DNA of 64,000 nt from Afipia sp. GTDB taxonomy: Bacteria > Pseudomonadota > Alphaproteobacteria > Rhizobiales > Xanthobacteraceae. Of the stretch, positions 18,242 through 27,634 are shown one piece after another. The translations under genes and the position numbers were made by a program. Under the pieces are notes generated by a model. It was not told the origin of the DNA. It ran no database searches and saw only the letters and a list, made by a program, of their open reading frames with translations. Each line of letters begins with the position of its first letter. The stretch's first letter is position 1. Where the stretch lies: NCBI GenBank assembly GCA_024707075.1, contig JANQAK010000001.1, positions 1,572,001-1,636,000 of the forward strand, written 5' to 3'.

Positions 18242-18508
18242 TTATTCCGCGGCTTGGGCCGAAGCCACTGGCGGCGAAATCACGTCGAAAATTTTGCGCG
18301 GAATACGGAAGAAGCCGCGGCCCCCCGCGAGAACCTGATAGTAATCCGATGCCCCGGCGAGCAGGCGGTCCAGCCATTCCCTTGGCGTCAGATGAGCGGG
18401 CAATGCATCGATGAAGAAAATCTCCGCACTCGGCGTGTAACGCACATGGATCAACACATCGCTTGCTTTTGTTTCAGCCTTCTTTGGATGGAACGGCAAG
18501 CCTTGCAA
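18242..18508 (-). CDS. Small conserved hypothetical protein
   Basis: 88 residues, no signal peptide. Recognisable stretches are YTPSAEIFFIDALPAHLTPREWLDRLL and ASDYYQVLAGGRGFFRIPRKIFD, which read like a real folded domain rather than a shadow frame. I do not recognise a named family. It sits immediately downstream of the radC 3' fragment. Confidence 0.6.
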   Translation of the reverse strand: MQGLPFHPKKAETKASDVLIHVRYTPSAEIFFIDALPAHLTPREWLDRLLAGASDYYQVLAGGRGFFRIPRKIFDVISPPVASAQAAE

Positions 18509-18659
18509 GTGCGGTCATCAATAGTCTCCTTTGATCGATTCCAAACGGATCGGTGCGCGGCGCTACAATCCAAAAAGAATTTCCGAATGCCGGAGAAGCT
18601 TCATTGATCTATCTCAATTGGGTGACGCCTAACAGTGCAACGTCTTGCATTGCCCAATT

Positions 18660-18833
18660 TTACATCAGCCGCAATCCCTTCAGGCTGGCGTGGCCGTTCT
18701 TGCCGACGATGATGTGGTCGTGCACCGAGATGCCGAGCGGGCTTGAGATCGACATGATCGATTTCGTCATCTGCACATCGGCGGTCGACGGCGTTGGATC
18801 GCCGGATGGATGATTGTGGACCATGCCTTTCAG
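18660..18833 (-). pseudogene. radC: radC 3' fragment, separated from the gene by island insertion
   Basis: Read on the minus strand this encodes [16 protein letters not shown], then a segment containing [20 protein letters not shown] and the stop. It is the C-terminal part of RadC, including the JAMM metal motif (H-x-H-P-x7-S-x2-D). The matching N-terminal part lies at 46392-46955, on the other side of a 27.6-kb element. The fragment has no start region of its own. Confidence 0.9.
18808..18823. repeat. attL core of the radC-integrated island
   Basis: Direct repeat with the attR copy at 46390-46405: GGATGATTGTGGACCA versus GGATGGTTGTGCACCA, 14 of 16 identical. It falls in the radC codons for VHNHP, at the point where the two halves of radC diverge from the expected protein. 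Confidence 0.8.
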
Positions 18834-18937
18834 TATTCTAAGACATTGATTATTATGGAATAAATGGCGATCTGGCGAGGACTGGTGCCGGAGACTGGGA
18901 GCGGTTGATCATGCCCGAACGTGACCATCACGCCTGA

Positions 18938-19159
18938 TCACCACCGTGCGCGCCGACTCTCCCTGGATGCACGGCACTGCACCTTATTCTTTTCATCCCA
19001 TGCATCAAGCTCGTCGAGCGGGTAGAGCACGGCCTTGCCAATTTTGACGAAGGATGGGCCGAGACGCATCGCGCGCCAGTTTCGAAGTGTCCCGACCGAA
19101 ATGCCGCCCCTATAACGTTCAGCCACCTCGTCAGGCGTAAGGAATTTGCTATCTGGCAC
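18938..19159 (-). CDS. Excisionase / AlpA-like helix-turn-helix protein
   Basis: About 73 residues with a MerR-like winged helix: FLTPDEVAERY, then GTLRNWRAMRLGPSFVKIGKAVLYPLDELDAW. This is the compact form used by excisionases and AlpA regulators of integrative elements. I chose the GTG at 19159, preceded by AAGGAGG at 5-base spacing, over a GTG seven codons earlier. It lies about 100 bp inside the left end of the island, opposite the integrase, and probably directs excision. Confidence 0.8.
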   Translation of the reverse strand: MPDSKFLTPDEVAERYRGGISVGTLRNWRAMRLGPSFVKIGKAVLYPLDELDAWDEKNKVQCRASRESRRARW

Positions 19160-19490
19160 TACCGCCTCCTTCGGCAGCACAACCAGGGCCGTGTTACCGC
19201 GTCTTGAGTTTGATCATCGCGGTAGCCTGTCGAGGGTCGCTTCGGGTTTTTGTTCATGCGCCCGGGACTGGAGCCTCACGCTTCCGCACTGACATACATG
19301 CTGCGACATTCACCGCCGCGAAAGACGTTCCAGGCAGGTATCGGAGAAACGGATACCATAGAGGCCACATAGGCGGGGTTGGCCGCGCTGCGTTCATCGA
19401 CGGCGCTAGGTGCCGAGCAGGTGCTGCGCCACGGATATGTGGACGATCTCTGCGATTGGGCGAGGATATGCGGCTGTTCCGTGGTTCGCA
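19160..19490. other. Gene-free stretch near the island left end
   Basis: About 330 bp between the excisionase-like gene and the 3' end of the MFS gene. The open frames across it are shadow frames of the MFS gene or lack any start signal. I see no repeat or structured element in it. Confidence 0.4.
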
Positions 19491-20942
19491 TCACCGGGAG
19501 TTGCCGTTGAGGTCAGAATTGACCTCTTCCTCCCTGATCTTCGCGAACGATGTGACTGCTGCCGCCATGGCGAGGGCACATCCGACCCACGAGGCGTGGA
19601 CGAGTCCGTTTAGAAGCGCGGACTTATCGGTGTTTGCGCTCGGGAGGACCAAACCCAGAAGTGACGTAGCGATCAGACCAGCGGTTCGCGAGATCGCGTT
19701 GTTCAGTCCGGAAGCGACACCAACGAACCTGTTCTCCACCGCGTTCATCACGGCGGTGGTGAGGGGCGCGACCGTGAGCGCCATCCCGAGGGATATCGTC
19801 ACGAGACCGGGAAAGATATCCAGCCAATAGCTGACCCGTTCCTCGCGGAGGGTTGCGATGAGCGCGAATCCGATCGCGACTGCCACAGGTCCCAGCGACA
19901 AGGTTCGCCGGACTCCCCATTTCGTTGCAAGCCCTCCCAGAGGTCGCGACAGCGTCCCCATAACGAGCGGTAACGGCAGAAGGGCGAAACCAGCCTGCGT
20001 CGCGGAATAGCCAAGTCCGTTCATGAAAAAGAGGGGAAGCAAGACCATGAATCCGCCAAGGGCGCAGTAAAGGAGCAGGGTCAGGATCGAGATTCCCGAG
20101 AAGCTCCCGGAAGAGAAGATGCCGAGCGGCATGATCGCATCCGTCTGCTTTCGCCGTTCGACGTGTACAAACGCCGCGAGGGCCAGAAAGGCCGCCCCAG
20201 ATGTGCCAAACACGACCGGGTTCGACGCACCTGCTTGAGGAAGGTAGGTGAGCGAGATAATCAAATTCCCTAGCGCGATTACGGCGAGTGTGGCTCCGGT
20301 CAGGTCGAGCGGAGCGCGTGGTAGTGGCGACGCGCTGGTTGGGATGCTCCGAATTCCCATCAAAAGAGCCGCCGCTGCAGGAGGTATGACAATCGCGAAG
20401 GACCAGCGCCAATCGGCGTGATCGACCACGACGCCTCCTAGCAGCGGAGCCGCCGCTCCGGCGATTGTGCTCGCGGCCGCCCATGTGCCGACCGCGCGCC
20501 CGCGCCTCTTCCCGGAGTAGGCGTCGGCAAGGAGCGCCAAGCTATTGGGGACGATAAGGGCGGCGCCGACGCCTTGAACGAAGCGTGCGGCGAGCATCAG
20601 CGCCAGGTTGGGCGCACATGCGCAGCCCAGGGTCGCAAGCGCGAAGATCACCAGGCCGAGGATGAAAAAGCGCTTGCGCCCGAGACGGTCGCCGAGCGCG
20701 CCCCCGAGCAAGACCAACGCCGACATCGGCAGGAGATAGGCGTTGATGATCCATTGCAGACCGGCGGAGTCCGCGCCAAGATCGCGCTGCATCGAAGGCA
20801 GTGCGACTGTGATGATCGATGCGACGGTCACAGCCAAGCTCGAGGCTAGGATTGTCGCGACCATGGTTCCCGATCCCGGATCCGCGGCAGCGCCTGACAC
20901 ACCGCGCGCAGTCAACTCGTCACAAGGGGGCGGGAGGACCAT
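19491..20942 (-). CDS. MFS drug-efflux transporter (DHA2/EmrB type)
   Basis: About 483 residues with some 14 hydrophobic segments. The DHA2 signatures are visible: VALPSMQRDLGADSAGLQWIINAY (motif D1 region), GGALGDRLGRKRFFILG (motif A) and VQGVGAALIVPNSLALL plus GRAVGTWAAASTIAGAAAPLLGG (motif C). It exports lipophilic or toxic compounds by proton antiport. The start is uncertain: an in-frame codon at 20993 would add 17 residues. It lies 203 bp downstream of the enoyl-CoA hydratase gene on the same strand and probably shares its promoter with the conserved operator at 22093-22137. Confidence 0.9.
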   Translation of the reverse strand: MVLPPPCDELTARGVSGAAADPGSGTMVATILASSLAVTVASIITVALPSMQRDLGADSAGLQWIINAYLLPMSALVLLGGALGDRLGRKRFFILGLVIFALATLGCACAPNLALMLAARFVQGVGAALIVPNSLALLADAYSGKRRGRAVGTWAAASTIAGAAAPLLGGVVVDHADWRWSFAIVIPPAAAALLMGIRSIPTSASPLPRAPLDLTGATLAVIALGNLIISLTYLPQAGASNPVVFGTSGAAFLALAAFVHVERRKQTDAIMPLGIFSSGSFSGISILTLLLYCALGGFMVLLPLFFMNGLGYSATQAGFALLPLPLVMGTLSRPLGGLATKWGVRRTLSLGPVAVAIGFALIATLREERVSYWLDIFPGLVTISLGMALTVAPLTTAVMNAVENRFVGVASGLNNAISRTAGLIATSLLGLVLPSANTDKSALLNGLVHASWVGCALAMAAAVTSFAKIREEEVNSDLNGNSR

Positions 20943-21196
20943 GGTCAAAAAGCTGGCTCCAGATATGGCCCCAGCGATATGAGATCCCGCCAAAGCACCC
21001 GTTGCATTTCGGTGAGGTCCCTGCCGATCGTCTCCACATCAACTCCCAGTCATTGTCGCCAAGGCATCAGCCGTGAAGACGCACGCAACCTCGACACAAC
21101 CGTGTCCTGTCAGGTCCTGTGGTGCGAAGCGCCGATCCGCGACTCTCGTGGCCCGAACCATCGCCGGATGTCGCAAGCCGCGCCGTTCGAGCAGCG

Positions 21197-22027
21197 CTAC
21201 GGCGATATGCTGCGCAGGATTTCCTCCAGACGCCTTTCTCCGTCCACCGTTTGGGCACCTCGCGCCAGTCCGCCTCGGATCAGCGCCTCAGCCGCTGGCT
21301 CGGCGAAGAGCCTGCTCCATTCCGCTTGCTCGCGCACGAAGCCCGCCCCGAGATCGGGAGGCGGCAGCACACGCTTGGCTGCCTGCGCCACGCCAGCCGG
21401 CAAGGCGGCGATATGGCGGGCCAGCGTATCGACGAAATCGTCGAGCTCGGTTGCGGGCAGCGCCCGGTTGATCCAACCATAGGCGGCGGCCTCCTCCGCG
21501 CTGAAGACGCCGCCTCCCAGGATGATCTCCAGGATGCGACCGCGGCTCATGCGCGTGGAAAGATATTGCATCGCGCCTCCGCTCGGCACGATGCCCATGA
21601 GTGCCTCGACCTGGCCGAGACCGGCTCGTCCGATCGCTCCGAAGGCCATGTCACAGGCGGCGATGAACTCGGCGCCGCCACCCCGCGCAAGGCCAGCGAG
21701 CTTCACGATGGTTACTTGCGGAAGCTCGCGAACCCGTTCCCCGAGCGCCTGGAAGACGTTTAGGCCGGCGGGCACATCACGCGCGATCTCGTCGAACGCA
21801 TGCGGATCGTCGATCAACGCCATATCCACATGAGCGATGAAGAAGTCGGGAGAACCGCTCTCGAAGACGACCACGCGCGTTGCGTCATCGTCGCGAACCT
21901 TGATCAGAAAATTCCGCAGGTCCGTCATGAGCGCGGCGTCGAGGATGTTGACCGGTGGATTTTCGATCGTGACGGTCACGACGCCCGACCGGTGCGCGAC
22001 GCGAAGTTTCTGATAGTGATCCGACAT
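21197..22027 (-). CDS. Enoyl-CoA hydratase/isomerase family protein
   Basis: 276 residues of the crotonase fold. Seen are IENPPVNILDAALM near the N-terminus, the oxyanion-hole and first catalytic Glu region LAGLARGGGAEFIAACDMAF, and GLGQVEALMGIVPSGGAMQYL, which holds the second acidic site. It hydrates or isomerises acyl-CoA double bonds in degradation pathways. No other acyl-CoA enzymes are adjacent, so its substrate is open. A copy of the island's shared operator (minus orientation) lies 66 bp upstream. Confidence 0.88.
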   Translation of the reverse strand: MSDHYQKLRVAHRSGVVTVTIENPPVNILDAALMTDLRNFLIKVRDDDATRVVVFESGSPDFFIAHVDMALIDDPHAFDEIARDVPAGLNVFQALGERVRELPQVTIVKLAGLARGGGAEFIAACDMAFGAIGRAGLGQVEALMGIVPSGGAMQYLSTRMSRGRILEIILGGGVFSAEEAAAYGWINRALPATELDDFVDTLARHIAALPAGVAQAAKRVLPPPDLGAGFVREQAEWSRLFAEPAAEALIRGGLARGAQTVDGERRLEEILRSISP

Positions 22028-22092
22028 TCAAGCCTCCTGATCTTTGGCGGCGGCCGCATTTGTCGAATCCATATCGTCTCGAGAAGGGGATC

Positions 22093-22137
22093 AGTAGCTC
22101 CGGAACCGGGGTAACTGTGTCACGCAAGCAGGAACGC
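22093..22137 (-). promoter_or_regulatory. Conserved island operator, copy D (enoyl-CoA hydratase promoter)
   Basis: On the minus strand GCGTTCC is followed 14 bases later by AG, with GACACAG at the same place as in the other three copies, and the block ends GGAGCTACTG. The dyad part (22096-22116) reads AGT-N15-GCT, a weakened form of the AGCAT-N11-ATGCT dyad of copy A. It points toward the enoyl-CoA hydratase and MFS genes. Confidence 0.65.
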
Positions 22138-22354
22138 CCGCGATGCCGGCGTCGCCGTGGCTTGCGACGCTGAGGCACGGTTGGAATGTCTCTCGGCATC
22201 AAGCGGGACCTTGGCCCAAGTCAGTCGCTCCATCTCGCAGTCGCCGCAGTCGCCGGAGTGACCGACTATGTGGCTCCGCGACCTGATGCCCTTGACCGAT
22301 GGGGCAACGATGATTCGCAGCAATCGCGGCGCTGCTTGACTGGTAAGCGCGATG

Positions 22355-22399
22355 GCGTTCCGCATTACGCGACACAGCAAGTCATTTTGTGGAGCTACT
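22355..22399 (+). promoter_or_regulatory. Conserved island operator, copy C (small protein/amidohydrolase promoter)
   Basis: GCGTTCC (22355-22361), GCGACACAGC and GAGCTACTG are conserved with the same spacing as copies A and B. The dyad portion 22376-22396 is AGC-N15-GCT. It faces the genes at 22516 and 22910. Together with copy D it forms an inverted pair inside the 488-bp divergent region 22028-22515, which otherwise holds no gene. Confidence 0.7.
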
Positions 22400-22515
22400 G
22401 GCGCGTCCGCAGGATTGCTAACCCGACTAGGAGGCCAGTGCGACAAGCCGACCACGAAGTTGCTCGCATCGCGGACGAACCGCAGCGCCTCGTCCGAGCA
22501 GTACCAGGAGTCCCC

Positions 22516-22860
22516 ATGCTACGCCTTGTCGCCAGTAAACGCGCCGCTCTTGTATCCGTTGGCATCGTTACGATGCTCTGCATGGGTTTCGTGGGAGACG
22601 AGGCGAGCGCCCAAGGCTGGAACCGGAAGCAACGCGAGGACGCGCGCACCTGCGAAAGCTTCGGCAACAGGTACGGCACACCCGCCTTCAGCGATTGCAT
22701 GTTGGCGCAACAGCACAGGCGCGACACCAAGCAACTCCGCTCGATTGAGGAGACCGAAAGGCTCTCACAGATCGCCAAGGACGGCCAGATCATGGCCGAA
22801 CGGGCGCGCCAGCAGCGTTGCGAACGCAACCCGGACCGCCGCGAATGCCGACGGCGATAG
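22516..22860 (+). CDS. Small exported hypothetical protein
   Basis: 114 residues. An N-terminal hydrophobic stretch (ALVSVGIVTMLCMGFVG) followed by ASAQGW suggests a signal peptide cleaved near residue 30-33. The mature part is short, charged and probably helical, with two widely spaced Cys pairs (RTCESFGNRY, DCMLAQQ, RCERNPDRREC). I do not recognise a family. It lies 50 bp before the amidohydrolase gene and is probably co-transcribed from the promoter with operator C. Confidence 0.6.
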   Translation: MLRLVASKRAALVSVGIVTMLCMGFVGDEASAQGWNRKQREDARTCESFGNRYGTPAFSDCMLAQQHRRDTKQLRSIEETERLSQIAKDGQIMAERARQQRCERNPDRRECRRR

Positions 22861-22909
22861 CTGCGCGGGTACTCAGAGCCATTTCGAATATCTTAGGGGC
22901 GATAGTAAA

Positions 22910-24715
22910 ATGATCAGGAAAGTATTGATCGGGTTCGTAGCGATTGCGTGGTTCTCCGCAGTTCAGGCGCAGCCGGCGCCGGAGAACTCCGGCGCTGATC
23001 TGATCGTTTTCAACGCGAAGATCTTCACTGGCAAACGTGCTCAGCCCGAGGCGACGGCATTGGCCGTCAAGGACGGCCGGATCTATTCGGTCGGCCCCGA
23101 TGCGGCCATCCTGGCCTTGAAGAACCCTACGACCAGGATGATCGATGCCCACAGCCGTAGGGTCGTGCCTGGCATTGTCGATGCCCATATCCACGTCCTC
23201 AATGACCTGGCCTTCAACTACAATGTGCGCTGGGATGGCGTGCCGACGCTGCGCCAGGCATTGACGATGCTTCGCGAGCAGGCCGGACGCACCCCGGAAG
23301 GTCAGTGGGTCAAGGTAATCGGAGGCTGGTCTCCTTATCAGTTCAAGGAGAACCGCTTTCCGACGCTGGACGAGCTGCACGAGGCGGTGCCCGATCACCC
23401 CGCGATCGTGCAATATGCCTACAACCAGGCCTTCTTGAACAAGCAGGCGATGGCGGCGCTCGGCGTAGGGACCGATCGGTTTCCGAAGCTCGACGGCGTC
23501 GAAATCGAGAAAGACGGCCGCGGTAATCCCACCGGCGTGGTCCACGGCTACACGTGGCTGTTTCTCGCCTTGGAAGCCATGGTGCCGCAGCCCACTTTCG
23601 ACGAACAGGTGAGTTCGCTGGCTTACAGCGTTCACGGTCTGAACCGGTTCGGCGTGACCTCGATTATCGATAACGGCGGCAGATGGCCGTACCCTGAGGC
23701 GCAGGCAAGGGTAAACGTGCTTGCTCGCGACAACCGTCTCAATGTGCGCATGCCCTTTGTGGATCTGCAACTTGGCAACGGCGGGCCGGTGAACATGGTG
23801 GATCTGGAGCTCGATGCGATCACGAAGACAGCGCCGATCAGCCCCGGACAGAACCTGTACCCCGCATTGGCGCACGGGCATGAGTATCGCGGAGCCGGCG
23901 AGGTCTTGAGCGGGGAGGTGCACGACCACGAGAATTTCGACCGCCCGGCGGTCGTCATCGAGCCTGAGAAGATGCGGCGCTTCGTCGAGGAGGACGTGAA
24001 GAAGCTGGTCGAGCGTCGCATCCCGTTCCGCATGCACATCAGCTACAACGAGAACATCTCTCCCTTCCTCGATGCTCTAGAGAAGGTGAACGAAACGGTG
24101 CCGCTCGATGGCCTGCGGTGGAGTCTCGAACACGCCGAGACCATCAGTCCGCAGAATATCGCTCGGGTGAAGAAGCTGGGGGGCGGGATCGCCCTGGATG
24201 GCAAGATGGCGCTCCACGCTGATGGCTTCATCAAGACATATGGTCGGGAGAAAGCCTTGGAGACACCGCGTCTTCGCATGCTCGTCGACAGCGGCATTCC
24301 GCTGGCTATGACTACCGACGCCTTCCGGGCAGCGACGTACAATCCGTGGATTGGCATAAGCTGGATGGTGACCGGCAAGTCCGTGTCCGGATCCGAAGCG
24401 CTCGCCGAGGATAACCGGCTTACCCGAGCCGAGGCGCTGAAACTGTTCACCATCGGAGGGGCATGGTTCATGAACGCAGAAGCGGAAATCGGCGCTATCG
24501 CTCCCGGATATTTGGCGGACTTCGCGGTGCTCGACAGGGATTATTTCGCCGTGCCGGAGGATGAGATCAAGTCGGTCTCCTCTGTCTTGACGGTCATGAA
24601 CGGCAAGGTCGTCTTCGGCGCGCAGGATTATGGCAATCTTTCGCCAGAGCTGCCCGCGATCCTTCCGGCATGGTCGCCCGTGAAATACTTCGGGACCTAC
24701 TACGGAGAGAAGTGA
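22910..24715 (+). CDS. Exported amidohydrolase (YtcJ / amidohydrolase-3 type)
   Basis: 601 residues with a signal peptide (MIRKVLIGFVAIAWFSAVQA). The metal-dependent TIM-barrel hydrolase motifs are present: VVPGIVDAHIHV (H-x-H), HISYNEN and SLEHAETI for the barrel histidines, MTTDAF for the late Asp, and a C-terminal beta-sandwich part (IGAIAPGYLADFAVLDRDYF). It hydrolyses amide or ester bonds of an unidentified small molecule, probably in the periplasm. It belongs to the unit controlled by operator C. The CPBP protease gene follows 205 bp later with nothing recognisable between. Confidence 0.9.
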   Translation: MIRKVLIGFVAIAWFSAVQAQPAPENSGADLIVFNAKIFTGKRAQPEATALAVKDGRIYSVGPDAAILALKNPTTRMIDAHSRRVVPGIVDAHIHVLNDLAFNYNVRWDGVPTLRQALTMLREQAGRTPEGQWVKVIGGWSPYQFKENRFPTLDELHEAVPDHPAIVQYAYNQAFLNKQAMAALGVGTDRFPKLDGVEIEKDGRGNPTGVVHGYTWLFLALEAMVPQPTFDEQVSSLAYSVHGLNRFGVTSIIDNGGRWPYPEAQARVNVLARDNRLNVRMPFVDLQLGNGGPVNMVDLELDAITKTAPISPGQNLYPALAHGHEYRGAGEVLSGEVHDHENFDRPAVVIEPEKMRRFVEEDVKKLVERRIPFRMHISYNENISPFLDALEKVNETVPLDGLRWSLEHAETISPQNIARVKKLGGGIALDGKMALHADGFIKTYGREKALETPRLRMLVDSGIPLAMTTDAFRAATYNPWIGISWMVTGKSVSGSEALAEDNRLTRAEALKLFTIGGAWFMNAEAEIGAIAPGYLADFAVLDRDYFAVPEDEIKSVSSVLTVMNGKVVFGAQDYGNLSPELPAILPAWSPVKYFGTYYGEK

Positions 24716-24920
24716 ATCCAAACGACAGACCCAGTGGCGGGCACCGATGCATGGTGCTCGCCGCGGGCACCGATCCCAGCCGCGAAATGCGGCATGCTCT
24801 CTGGGGCGCTCAGCGCTGACCCACGCCGCTGCGGGAGGAGAGAGGCAGAGGCGTCGTGCTTCAGTTCTGCGGACGCCAAACGACGTCGAGGGCGCGCTAC
24901 AGATGGAGTGAAGGCATTTT

Positions 24921-25607
24921 ATGGTCGCTGGCGAACACAGAGGCGGACCTGGATGGCCGGAGATTATAGTCGGACTTGCGGCGTACGCATTGCTGTTGCT
25001 CTGCTTCGCATTGGTTCTGAGCCTTCTTCCCCAGAACGATCCGGTTCTACTTGGTGTTGTCGGCTCGACTGCGGGAGGCTTTGTCGGACTCGGCGCTTTT
25101 TCCGCGGCATTCGGTCTACGCATTCGGGCGCTACCCGCGTTCGGGTTCACATCAGTGCCGCGACGGTGGCTTGTCGCCGCGACCGGGCTAGGAATCGTCG
25201 GCTATGGCCTCAACCTCGTAATTCAATTCACCTACCTGAAATGGTTCGGAGGTAACGATCCCCAAGGCATCCTACACGCTGCTGCCCGTGGCGGGCCGAT
25301 ACCGTTTTTCCTGTCCCTGCTTGGGGGAGCCGTGTTTACGCCCTTCGGCGAGGAAATCCTGTTCAGGGGTGTTATCGCGAACGCGCTCAACCGCTACGGT
25401 GCCTTCGCCGGCATCGTGCTCAGCTCGATTATCTTCGGACTCACACATGGCGTCAGCGTGATCTTTCCGATCGCGATCATGATCGGGATCCTGTCGGCAT
25501 CGCTCTTCCGGGCGACCGGGTCGGTCTGGCCCAGCATCCTACTACACTGCGTGTACAACGGCGCTAATAGCGTTGCATCCGCTCTTGGATATTCGCCAAT
25601 GCAATAG
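24921..25607 (+). CDS. CPBP-family intramembrane metalloprotease
   Basis: 228 residues with about six to seven membrane segments. The CPBP/Abi (CAAX protease-like) motifs are FGEEILFRGVI (EE-x3-R), then FGLTHG (motif 2) and LLHCVYNGAN (H-x3-N, motif 3). All proposed zinc or acid-base residues are kept, so it is probably active. Bacterial members cleave membrane substrates or modify peptides. Its partner here is not evident; it follows the amidohydrolase gene on the same strand. Confidence 0.88.
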   Translation: MVAGEHRGGPGWPEIIVGLAAYALLLLCFALVLSLLPQNDPVLLGVVGSTAGGFVGLGAFSAAFGLRIRALPAFGFTSVPRRWLVAATGLGIVGYGLNLVIQFTYLKWFGGNDPQGILHAAARGGPIPFFLSLLGGAVFTPFGEEILFRGVIANALNRYGAFAGIVLSSIIFGLTHGVSVIFPIAIMIGILSASLFRATGSVWPSILLHCVYNGANSVASALGYSPMQ

Positions 25608-25791
25608 GTGCCCAGACGCGGCTTCTGGTGGATCGGATTGTTCGAGCGTTGCCGCAGAGGATGCGACATCGTCATTGACGATAGCGCTTTGCCATTCTGA
25701 TAGGCGCTTCGTGCTGACATCGCGATAACTGCCAACATGATCGTATGAAGGTCGGCCTTGCACATTTGTTCGACCGCGACAGCCGCAGTCT

Positions 25792-26688
25792 TTATGTCGA
25801 GAGCGCTTCCGTACCCTCGGTCGAGCGCCCGAAACACTCGATCAGCATCTCGGTGAGGACCCGAACCTTGCGCGACGGGTGCTGCCCCGGGGGCCGGACG
25901 ACGTAGATGCCGTGCTCTGGAATGGGATGACGCGGCATCACCGGCACCAGCGCGCCCGAGTCCAGATGCTCCTGGATCAGCCCGTTAGGGAGAGCTGCGA
26001 TCCCGATCCCTGCGACCGCAGCGGCAACGAGGGCAACGCCGTTATCGGCCTTGAATCGACCCTGCGGCCGCATCGTGATGACCTTGTCACCGACCGTAGC
26101 GAGCCATGTCTCGGTTCCCTGCATCAGCGCCTGATGGGTCACGAGCTCCTCAGGCGTTTCGGGTGATCCGTATTTCTCAATATAGGCCGGCGACGCGACA
26201 TACTTACCGATAAGCGGGCCAATTCTTCTTGCGATCAGGTTGGAATCGGGCAGCATGCCGACGCGAATCGCGCAATCGTATCCCTCTGCGATCAGGTCGA
26301 CGAACCGATCCGTATAGGTCGCGTGAATGTGCAGCTCCGGATAGCGCCGCGCCATGTCGGCGAGGACGGGCGCAAAGTGCGTCGGTCCGAATGACAGCGG
26401 CGCCGCGACTCGCAGGCGTCCTCTCAATTCGCCCGCCGGCAGAACAGTCTCCTTGGCGAGGTCGATCTCGGCAACCACCCGCGCGGCGTATTCCCGGAAC
26501 GTCGCTCCCGCTTCGGTGAGCGCGGCACCCCGCGTGGTGCGAGCGAGGAGCTGGACACTCAACTCCGCCTCGAGCCGCACGAGCCGCCGGCTGACCATCG
26601 ATTTGGATATGCCAAGCCGGCGCGATGCAGGCGTTACGCCACCCGCATCCGCGACTTCGACGAACGTTCGTAAATCCTCAATTTCCAT
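25792..26688 (-). CDS. LysR-family transcriptional regulator
   Basis: 298 residues. The N-terminal HTH is MEIEDLRTFVEVADAGGVTPASRRLGISKSMVSRRLVRLE (given by region, residues 1-40); the effector domain starts near residue 90 (GRLRVAAPLSFGP, HATYTDRFVDLIAEGYDCAIRVG). The start at 26688 was preferred because a GTG at 26712 would lie inside the operator dyad. Genes of this subtype act on a neighbouring divergent operon; here the divergent gene is the YcaC-type hydrolase, and a dyad with the T-N11-A form lies 25-45 bp from the start. It is the likely regulator of all four operator copies in the island. Confidence 0.9.
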   Translation of the reverse strand: MEIEDLRTFVEVADAGGVTPASRRLGISKSMVSRRLVRLEAELSVQLLARTTRGAALTEAGATFREYAARVVAEIDLAKETVLPAGELRGRLRVAAPLSFGPTHFAPVLADMARRYPELHIHATYTDRFVDLIAEGYDCAIRVGMLPDSNLIARRIGPLIGKYVASPAYIEKYGSPETPEELVTHQALMQGTETWLATVGDKVITMRPQGRFKADNGVALVAAAVAGIGIAALPNGLIQEHLDSGALVPVMPRHPIPEHGIYVVRPPGQHPSRKVRVLTEMLIECFGRSTEGTEALST

Positions 26689-26691
26689 TAA

Positions 26692-26755
26692 GCGTTCCCC
26701 TTCATGCGACACAGCATATCGTCCGGCGATGCTACCGCACCGGAAAGGGGAATGG
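26692..26755 (+). promoter_or_regulatory. Conserved island operator, copy A (LysR / hydrolase divergent promoter)
   Basis: The dyad AGCAT-N11-ATGCT at 26713-26733 has the T-N11-A form of LysR-type binding sites. It is preceded by GCGTTCC (26692) and GCGACACAGC, and followed by GGGGAATGG (26747-26755). The same three blocks recur with identical spacing upstream of the azoreductase gene (copy B), and the first two recur as copies C and D. Confidence 0.8.
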
Positions 26756-26832
26756 CAACATTCGAACCGGGGGCGTCGTCTCGTTCGATGCCTCGGCGAT
26801 CCACGGAACCAATTTAGGAAGGAAGACCCGCC

Positions 26833-27486
26833 ATGACATTCCGCAACGGCCTAGACTCGCTTCTTCGCCCCGAAGATTCAGTGCTCGTTCTGATCGACCA
26901 CCAGCCCTATCAGCTCGCAAACCTGAACAGCCACGATCCGCAGGCGGTGGTCAACCTCACGACGGCGCTGGCGAAGCTGGCAAAAGCCTTCAATGTTCCG
27001 ACCGTTCTCACCAGCGTGATCGCGGGTCGCGGTGGCCTCCTCTTCAAACAGATCACCGACGTCTTCCCGGGCCAAGAGGTGATCGACCGGACCTGGGTCA
27101 ACACCTGGCAGGACGAGAAGGTCGTGGACGCGGTCAAGGCGACCGGTCGCAAACAACTCATTATCGCGGGCCTGTGGACCGAAGTCTGCGTCGCGATGCC
27201 TGTGATCCAGGCCGCCGGCGAAGGTTGGGACGTGACGGTGATCACCGACGCGTCGGGCGGCATTTCGAAGGAGTCTCACGAGGTTGCCGTCCAGCGGATG
27301 ATCGCGGCTGGCGCGAACCCGATGACCGTGATGGCGCTTGCTGGCGAATGGCAGCGCGACTGGGCGCGTACCGAGCATGTCGAAGAACTGACCGAGATTC
27401 TCATCCAGCACTTCGGCGGCAGCGGCATTGCGTATCTGTGGGAGCAGCAGCTCCTCAAGACCCCTGTCGAGACCGACGCGGGCTGA
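26833..27486 (+). CDS. Isochorismatase-family hydrolase (YcaC type)
   Basis: 217 residues of the cysteine-hydrolase superfamily. The catalytic Asp lies in VLVLIDHQPYQ and the nucleophile Cys in LIIAGLWTEVCVAMPV, with the non-prolyl cis-peptide region just before it. NLNSHDPQAVVNLT and DASGGISKESHEVA are typical of YcaC-like enzymes, whose substrates are unknown. It is first in an operon with the outer-membrane channel, VOC, luciferase-like and SDR genes, downstream of operator A and divergent from the LysR gene. Confidence 0.9.
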   Translation: MTFRNGLDSLLRPEDSVLVLIDHQPYQLANLNSHDPQAVVNLTTALAKLAKAFNVPTVLTSVIAGRGGLLFKQITDVFPGQEVIDRTWVNTWQDEKVVDAVKATGRKQLIIAGLWTEVCVAMPVIQAAGEGWDVTVITDASGGISKESHEVAVQRMIAAGANPMTVMALAGEWQRDWARTEHVEELTEILIQHFGGSGIAYLWEQQLLKTPVETDAG

Positions 27487-27634
27487 TCGCGATGGTTGGC
27501 GAGTATCGGCCAGGCGCGCTGTTGAAGACCGTTGTCATGTCGATGCTCGCCATCTCCATGCTACGGCTCAGACGTGCAAGACGTCTTCCATCCAGCGATG
27601 GCGGTCGAAGCAACCGTTCGCCGGCGAATGCCGG

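Noticed and set aside
20994-21196. A fifth copy of the island operator upstream of the MFS gene
   Set aside because: CGACACA and CCTGTG fragments occur, but the GCGTTCC block and spacing are missing.
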